A stretch of 64,000 bases of DNA, taken from the NCBI GenBank assembly GCA_051867655.1, contig JBJDYV010000109.1, positions 14,648 through 78,647 on the forward strand. The letters run 5' to 3'. This stretch comes from JAJPXI01 sp051867655 (GTDB lineage: Bacteria; Bacillota; Clostridia; Oscillospirales; Oscillospiraceae). Positions 59,216 through 64,000 of this stretch are shown here, one piece after another. Under the pieces are notes generated by a model. It saw only the letters and a program-made list of their open reading frames with translations. It ran no database searches and was not told the DNA's origin. Made by a program: the position numbers and the translations under genes. Each line of letters opens with the position of its first letter. Positions within the stretch are counted from its first letter, which is position 1.

Positions 59216-59284
59216 CTTATGTATCCTCCAAAATCAAGATTGTATTGACACTGAATTACCGCGCTGCCGCAGTAATACTTTAGC

Positions 59285-59312
59285 ATTTTATCACAATAAA
59301 GCATAAAGTCAA
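59285..59312 (-). promoter_or_regulatory. promoter of the amino-acid ABC operon
   Basis: Minus-strand TTGACT, 16-bp spacer, TAAAAT, with a 69-bp leader. Confidence 0.65.
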
Positions 59313-59359
59313 GAGAAACGTGAAAAATCAAAGCGGGAAAGAAGTACACCGGTTTTTAC

Positions 59360-59388
59360 TTGACATCCGCAGGGAAATTCCGTATAAT
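59360..59388 (+). promoter_or_regulatory. tRNA-Pro promoter
   Basis: Consensus TTGACA, 17-bp spacer and perfect TATAAT, 13 bp before the tRNA. Confidence 0.85.
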
Positions 59389-59401
59389 AGTTAAGCTCAA
59401 T

Positions 59402-59477
59402 CCGGGTGTAGCGCAGTTGGTAGCGCGCTTGGTTCGGGACCAAGAGGCCGTGGGTTCAAATCCCGTCACTCGGACCA
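59402..59477 (+). tRNA. tRNA-Pro (anticodon CGG)
   Basis: Cloverleaf with acceptor CCGGGTG/CACTCGG (one G-U), D arm GCGC..GCGC, and anticodon stem CTTGG/CCAAG with loop TTCGGGA, giving CGG for CCG codons. The T arm is GGGTTCAAATCCC, then discriminator A and an encoded CCA. It stands at the left edge of the lower-GC island. Confidence 0.95.
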
Positions 59478-59533
59478 TGCGGAGTGTCCTTATAGGATCT
59501 GAGTATCCTGTAACGGGCACTCCGCATTTTTTA
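59477..59533 (+). terminator. terminator after tRNA-Pro
   Basis: Thirteen-bp stem with one T-G pair (59477-59489 and 59515-59527), a long loop with an inner AGGAT/ATCCT pairing, followed by T6. The stem starts with the last base of the CCA. Confidence 0.85.
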
Positions 59534-59545
59534 TTTGTGAAAATC

Positions 59546-61102
59546 TTATACCGCGATTTGTGCCGGGGCGTAGCTGACTGCTACGCCTTTTCTCGTTTCC
59601 ATGATGATGTCAGCCTCCGGGATCTTCTTGCGGTCTGGAACTTCAAAGGCCCCGATGCAGTTATAGTGGATGACAATCCGTTGATTGGTGACACCGTCCT
59701 GCTTTTCCGCATGGTACACGTCGATATGGTCAATCAGCTCGGACACCATACGCCGGGTGATTTTTGTGACATGGGTGTACCGCCGTACCATTTGCAGAAA
59801 GTCCTCCATATCCATTCGCTGCCCCTCGGCCTTTTTCAGTTCCAGCTTTAGGACTTTGATTTTTCCTGCATTCTCGCCCTGCTCCTGCTCATACCGTTTT
59901 GACATCCTGGCAAACCGGGCATCGTCAATCTTTCCAGCCACGTTATCCTCATACAGCCGCTCAAAGAGCATATCCAGTTCCTTGTCGCGGGTTAGCAGCG
60001 CATTTAATTCTCGTTGTTTCCGCGCCCGGTCATTTTCAGCGACCTTTGCGGAACGGCCCAGCATGGCTTTTACGAAGTCGTGTTCGTACTCGTTGGCAAA
60101 GGCGGCCAGACGGTTGACCTCATACAGCACCACCTGCTCCAGAAAATCCAGACGGATGTAATGTGTTGCCGAGCATTTCCGCAAACCAGAATTGTGGTTT
60201 TGACAGCTGAAATACTTGATGTCGTGGTTTTTCTGGTTGAAGTGGAAGTTGAGATTACCGCCGCACTCGGGGCATTTCAGCCGCCCAGAGAACACGCTCG
60301 GCTCTTGGGTAACAGTAGGCTTCTTACGGCGTGTACCTTTTTGCATGGCCTGCACCTTTTCCCATGTGGTCCGGTCAATGATCGGCTCATGGACATTGAG
60401 AAAGATAGCTCGGTTTTCCTCGGAATTTTCAATGCGCCGTTTCATTTTGTAGGATTTGGAATAGCTCTTGAAGTTAATGACATCGCCGCAGTATTCCTGC
60501 AAGGTGAGAATTTTCTTGATGGTGGTATGTCCCCATTTGGTAGGCTCCAGCGTGCTTTTGGAGCCACTGCGGTTGATGCCCTTGCTCCGCCAATAGTAGG
60601 TGGGATTGACGATGCCATCAGATCCCAAAGCGTTTGCAATTTCCGCCAGTCCATACCCCTCCAAGGCCATATCATAGATACGCCGCACTACATCAGCGGC
60701 TTCCGGGTCAATCACCCAAAACCGGGGATCGTCTGGGTTTTTGATATACCCGTAAGGCGGTTGGGACAGCGGGATGCCCGCGGTTCCTTTCATCTTATTG
60801 ACGATTTTCCGCTTTTTCGAGATGTCTTTCGCATACCACTCGTTCATGATATTGCGGAATGGGGTAAATTCGTTGTCACCCTCGTCACTGTCCACACCGT
60901 CAGATACGGCGATTAACCGCACGTCATGCGCCGGGAAAAATTCCTCAGTGAGCTTGCCGACCTCTATGTAGTTACGGCCCAGCCGGGACAGGTCTTTGAC
61001 AAACACAGCGGAGATATACCCGGCTTCAATAGCGGTTATCATTTTCTGAAATCCGGGCCGCTTCATAGTAGTGCCCGTGATCCCATCATCCACGAAAAAC
61101 AA
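59546..61102 (-). pseudogene. large serine recombinase, catalytic N-terminus missing
   Basis: TnpX-type resolvase/integrase remnant of 518 aa. Present are the second half of the resolvase domain (FFVDDGITGTTMKRPGF, VFVKDLSRLGRNYIEVG), the recombinase domain (PPYGYIKNPDDP), a zinc ribbon (CPECGGNLNFHF) and a coiled coil. The first reading starts at TTG 61102. The frame stays open upstream to about 61160, giving ISSQKKILQKAAKEKGYTD of a normal recombinase, but then diverges and lacks the expected Y-x-R-x-S catalytic-serine motif. No start codon with a ribosome site was found. The loss suggests a deletion joining codon ~30 to the tnpV upstream region. It is probably inactive. Confidence 0.8.
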
Positions 61103-61297
61103 GGTGTCTGTATAACCTTTTTCTTTCGCTGCCTTTTGGAGTATTTTCTTCTGAGAGCTAATATGTAGAGGGTGGTTTCTACCATCTAATACATATGACT
61201 GCGGCTCATTTGTGGTGAATTGAAAAGCAGTTATAGGAAAGGAGCGGAAAAAGCCTCATAACCGCTACAAATTCAACGCAGAAAGGAGCTGTTGTTT

Positions 61298-61669
61298 ATG
61301 AAATCTCTATTTGAGGAAATGGGCGGTACATACCGTCAAGTGGGCGATTATTTCATCCCTAACCTTGTTTTGCCGGATGACGGCGAATATCAGATAGGCA
61401 AATACGGGCGTATGCGCCGCAGCTATCTGAAAGAACATCGGAAGATCCTCTACAACAACTATGTGTTGGAGGGAACGCTATTCGAGCACTTAGCCGAAAT
61501 CGACCAAGCCTGCAACGAGCGTATGGAAATCATCGTATCCGCTATGTCGGAGCAGGAGGGCGTGACCGAAGAGCTCAAAGCGGCTGACCAAATGGAATGG
61601 GTGCGCCGAAAAAACAGCATCCGCAACCGTGCGGAGGAAATCGTCTTGACCGAACTTGTATATTCTTAA
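61298..61669 (+). CDS. tnpV: TnpV transposon-encoded protein
   Basis: Protein of 123 aa matching TnpV of Tn4451-like and related gut transposons: MGGTYRQVGDYFIPNLVLPD, GKYGRMRRSYLKEHRK, and ILYNNYVLEGTLFEHLAEID. Its function is unknown. The ATG at 61298 follows AAAGGAG at 9 nt. It is divergent from the truncated recombinase, and its presence marks a mobile-element remnant. Confidence 0.88.
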   Translation: MKSLFEEMGGTYRQVGDYFIPNLVLPDDGEYQIGKYGRMRRSYLKEHRKILYNNYVLEGTLFEHLAEIDQACNERMEIIVSAMSEQEGVTEELKAADQMEWVRRKNSIRNRAEEIVLTELVYS

Positions 61670-61672
61670 TCG

Positions 61673-61711
61673 AATGCCCGTTATCGGCTATGTTGGCTGA
61701 TAACGGGCATT
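61673..61711 (+). terminator. terminator after tnpV
   Basis: Perfect 13-bp stem (61673-61685 and 61699-61711) followed by TATCTTTTTC. Confidence 0.85.
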
Positions 61712-61742
61712 ATCTTTTTCTGTTACCTTTTCTATAACCCGA

Positions 61743-61766
61743 TCTGTCACCTTGCAAGGTGACAGA
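61743..61766. repeat. 24-bp perfect palindrome
   Basis: TCTGTCACCTTG and its exact complement with no spacer. It sits between tnpV and the ATP-binding gene, and could be a terminator stem, a protein-binding site or an element end. Confidence 0.7.
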
Positions 61767-61774
61767 AAACAGCA

Positions 61775-63241
61775 TTATTCTGTTGGTGCAACAAACTTAT
61801 ATTTACCCCGACCTTTTGCGCTTTCAATCAGTTTGGCTTCCTTCATTTTTCGCATCAATTCTGTTGCCGGAGTTGCTGTGATTCCTGCCACCTGCATAAC
61901 ATCGGCTCTTGCAAAAGCACTATCGAAGCCAAAACGCTGAAACAGTTTTAGCATATTTTCTCTTGTCGGCGCGCTGACACCAAGACCCGCCAACAGGCTT
62001 TCAAAGGCCTGTTTTTTGTCTTGAAGGCCTGTTTTTTTATCGTCGAAGGCCTGTTTTTTATTCGCAAGACCTGCTTTAACTTCCGTCTGACCGAAATTCA
62101 AGTTATACAGTGTGACTTGGAACGAGCTGGCATCAGAATAGAATTTCGGCTCCAATTCGTCACGGTAATTGTGGGCGGCACGGTAAGCTTCTGTGATCTT
62201 CTTAAATCCGCTGCCTTGACGCTCCATATAACCCAATCTGCCGAAAATGTCAGCAAGAACGGGATTGCGGCGAGTAGAAGAAATGTTGGAAATATCTCTT
62301 TCCTGTATCCGTGTACCGTCTGCCATACCGCCGGGAGAAGTGATGGTAAGACGGTCATCGTAAATGTCGATATGGACTTCGCCGCCCAAAATCAGATAGT
62401 CACGGTGGATCAGCGCATTGACGAGTGCTTCAAAAACGCTTCGCTCACAGTAATCGGGCATTTCAATACGGGAGTTGGAGGTTTTCTTCCAACTGGTTTT
62501 CATATTCCGCTTTACAAAGCCTACACCCTCGTTGAGCAGAATGATTAAGCTGCCGGAATACTCTGCGCTGTCGAGGGCATCCACCATACCTCCGCTTTTA
62601 TCAAGACCGTTCCATCGGGTACAGAACAAACGGGAGTGCTTGATGGGAGCATCGTCTGCAAGCAATGCGCCTGCATTGGTCAGCTTGCCGTGGTCATCCC
62701 GCATTTCAAAGGAATCAAACAGCTTTTCCTCCATGCTGTTGCCCGTCCAAGCCTTGTAGCGTTCACGCAGCTTGGAAAAGGCGTAGTCCTTGAAATCGTA
62801 CTCGGAATCCAGCGCATCATAGGTGCGGTTCATACCTTTGAGAAGAAGCTGATTCAATACATACGACGGAGCAATCACGCTTTCGTTACCGATACGGATA
62901 TAAGCTTCCGTAATACCGTCTGCTTTGTAATAATACGGCGTTGAGCGTCCTGCGGTAACGGACAGCACAAGGAGGTCTTTGCCGTTCTCCCGTTCGGGTG
63001 CAAGGATAAAGTTCGGATATGGTGTAATGCGTTCCTTAATCAAGCGGCTGATCGTCTCCGCATCGGCCTGTGCGTCAGTCAAGCCGATTACATTCCTGTC
63101 ATTATCAATGCCGAAAAAGAGTGTACCGCCGATACCGTTGGCAAAGGCGCTGACACTTTTAAGCCAGCTTTTCGGCTTCTTTACTTCCAAAGCAACCTTG
63201 AAATCACATTCCGTTGCTTCTGCAATCCATCTGTCTATCAT
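61775..63241 (-). CDS. AlbA_2/HATPase-type putative DNA-binding or ATP-binding protein
   Basis: Cytoplasmic protein of 488 aa. The N-terminus is an AlbA_2 (Schlafen-like) domain: CDFKVALEVKKPKSWLKSVS, AFANGIGGTLFFGID. The centre has a GHKL-like ATP-binding domain with FEALVNALIHRDYLILGGEV, HIDIYDDRLTITSPGG and GSGFKKITEAY. A C-terminal winged helix (ITATPATELMRKMKEAKLI) follows. A linker near residues 385-415 is made of KKQAF/KKTGL repeats. I take the ATG at 63241 with AAAGGA 9 nt upstream. Related proteins occur on mobile elements, with roles in regulation suspected but not shown. Confidence 0.85.
   Translation of the reverse strand: MIDRWIAEATECDFKVALEVKKPKSWLKSVSAFANGIGGTLFFGIDNDRNVIGLTDAQADAETISRLIKERITPYPNFILAPERENGKDLLVLSVTAGRSTPYYYKADGITEAYIRIGNESVIAPSYVLNQLLLKGMNRTYDALDSEYDFKDYAFSKLRERYKAWTGNSMEEKLFDSFEMRDDHGKLTNAGALLADDAPIKHSRLFCTRWNGLDKSGGMVDALDSAEYSGSLIILLNEGVGFVKRNMKTSWKKTSNSRIEMPDYCERSVFEALVNALIHRDYLILGGEVHIDIYDDRLTITSPGGMADGTRIQERDISNISSTRRNPVLADIFGRLGYMERQGSGFKKITEAYRAAHNYRDELEPKFYSDASSFQVTLYNLNFGQTEVKAGLANKKQAFDDKKTGLQDKKQAFESLLAGLGVSAPTRENMLKLFQRFGFDSAFARADVMQVAGITATPATELMRKMKEAKLIESAKGRGKYKFVAPTE
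62000..62075. repeat. short tandem repeats inside the AlbA_2/HATPase gene
   Basis: About four units of AAGGCCTGTTTTTT at 62004, 62024, 62046 and (degenerate) 62066. Spacing alternates 20 and 22 bp, so the repeat is read in two frames, as KKQAF and KKTGL. Confidence 0.8.
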
Positions 63242-63260
63242 AAAATCGTTTCCTTTCCCA

Positions 63261-64000
63261 TCATTCCTTCTTTTCCTTCGTTCTGCTCTTATAAACATTA
63301 TACTTATTCTTACACTGCGGGCTGCAGAAGATCGCACTCGGTCTGCTTGCCACAAAGGTCTGCAAACAATGTTTGCAAATACGGATCGGCTTTTCCGTAT
63401 CGGTCAGCATAAAACTGAACATCATCTGTATTCCAAGCATAAGGGAGTGGAAATCCCATACAATCGTCGGCTTGTCAAGCAGAGCGATGCGGTAGGTCGG
63501 TGCAATGCCGCCAAAGGCTTCCATCCCCTCCTGCATCAAAAGCCGCTGTTCGGGAGTCATGGTATCGTAGTCCTCATAGAACAGCACAGAGGTCAGATAG
63601 GTAAAGGCAATATCAATAAACTGCTGCTTCATCCACTCATAGCGTTCGGCATACTCACGCTGAAAACTCATATTGACTGCCATTGGCTTGTCTGTCATCG
63701 TCATGGCAAGCGCCATCATCACACGGTCATTGCTGATATTCCACATGGATTCCACGCCACGCTTGACCACATCCGGTTTATCAAAGGGAAAGAACAGATT
63801 CAGATACTCCATCGTGGACATGGATTCCTCACGGATGAAATGATTCTTCGGCAGATACACCGCTTCATAGTCCATAAAGCTCGGTGTGGTGGGCAGAGCT
63901 GTCATAAGACCAAGCAGACCGTATTTCACCGCAAACTGCTGAATTGCCTTTTGTATCTCCTGCGGCGTCTTTTTCTGAGATTCCATTCGCCCGATGTTGA
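63261..64000 (-). CDS. hypothetical protein with C-terminal CGNR-like zinc finger, N-terminus outside window
   Basis: At least 241 aa from an internal Met (63986); the frame remains open to the window edge, so the true start may be further upstream. The last ~45 residues hold a treble-clef-like zinc finger, CKHCLQTFVASRPSAIFCSPQCKNKY, followed by a basic end (KSRTKEKKE). The rest is alpha-helical with YLNLFFPFDKPDVV and ALLDKPTIVWDFHSL. I believe this resembles the DUF6076 group but cannot verify it. It precedes the ATP-binding gene by 19 bp, suggesting an operon. Confidence 0.75.
   Translation of the reverse strand, partial: NIGRMESQKKTPQEIQKAIQQFAVKYGLLGLMTALPTTPSFMDYEAVYLPKNHFIREESMSTMEYLNLFFPFDKPDVVKRGVESMWNISNDRVMMALAMTMTDKPMAVNMSFQREYAERYEWMKQQFIDIAFTYLTSVLFYEDYDTMTPEQRLLMQEGMEAFGGIAPTYRIALLDKPTIVWDFHSLMLGIQMMFSFMLTDTEKPIRICKHCLQTFVASRPSAIFCSPQCKNKYNVYKSRTKEKKE

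Noticed and set aside
59402..59533. attL site of an integrative element at the tRNA-Pro 3' end
   Set aside because: No second copy of the tRNA end is visible in the window, and large serine recombinases of this type do not normally use tRNA genes.
62000..62075. Small CRISPR-like array
   Set aside because: Units are only about 14 bp with 6-8 bp between them, lie inside a coding frame and have no cas genes nearby.

Overview
The window is a GC-rich chromosomal segment of a spore-forming Clostridia-type bacterium. The evidence is SpoIIE, a SpoIID-like protein, a HrcA/CIRCE-controlled dnaK cluster, AGGAGG ribosome sites and TTGACA/TATAAT promoters. A gut Oscillospiraceae-like (Flavonifractor/Pseudoflavonifractor-type) host is my inference from base composition and gene content. 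No rRNA or CRISPR array is present. Two tRNA genes, Arg(CCT) and Pro(CGG), are.

Layout. 1-3.1 kb: a BlaI/M56 repressor-protease pair and a MATE exporter. 3.1-5.7 kb: typA, a YbaK-type deacylase and tRNA-Arg. 5.7-9.9 kb: a corrinoid methyltransferase module with a PocR/AraC regulator facing a corrinoid protein, an MtaB-type zinc methyltransferase and an overlapping CobW-like GTPase. 9.9-16.9 kb: rlmA, then a + strand run of an ABC-F ATPase, two membrane proteins, metG, tatD and the TatD-linked radical SAM protein. 17-23.9 kb: ilvE, a DEAD-box helicase, a PspC protein, an acetyltransferase, an SDR oxidoreductase, cobI and a citrate synthase. 24-29.2 kb: a split chromate-type transporter, nadE and a second citrate synthase. 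29.3-37.1 kb: spoIID-like gene, then the rimP-nusA-ylxR-ylxQ-infB-rbfA-DHH translation operon. 37-44.4 kb: hydrolase, two lipoproteins, an ECF sigma/anti-sigma pair and dusB. 44.5-50 kb: spoIIE, rpiB, a PHP phosphatase and a family 39 glycosyltransferase. 50-55.3 kb: hrcA-grpE-dnaK-dnaJ and secG. 55.4-59.3 kb: cobT and an amino-acid ABC importer. 59.5-64 kb: a lower-GC accessory island downstream of tRNA-Pro with a truncated serine recombinase, TnpV, an AlbA/HATPase-type protein and a zinc-finger protein.

The most unusual signal is non-coding. At the nusA, infB and nadE/chromate-transporter boundaries the end of the working gene is present twice. The two copies are separated by GC-rich palindromic repeat modules of about 90-190 bp. 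At nadE/chr the copies differ mainly at synonymous positions, so they do not look like a simple decaying local duplication. A separate 275-bp element with T-arm-shaped terminal inverted repeats and a TTA flank on each side sits exactly at the stop codon of a lipoprotein gene. Together these suggest several families of small non-autonomous elements that settle at gene ends in this genome.
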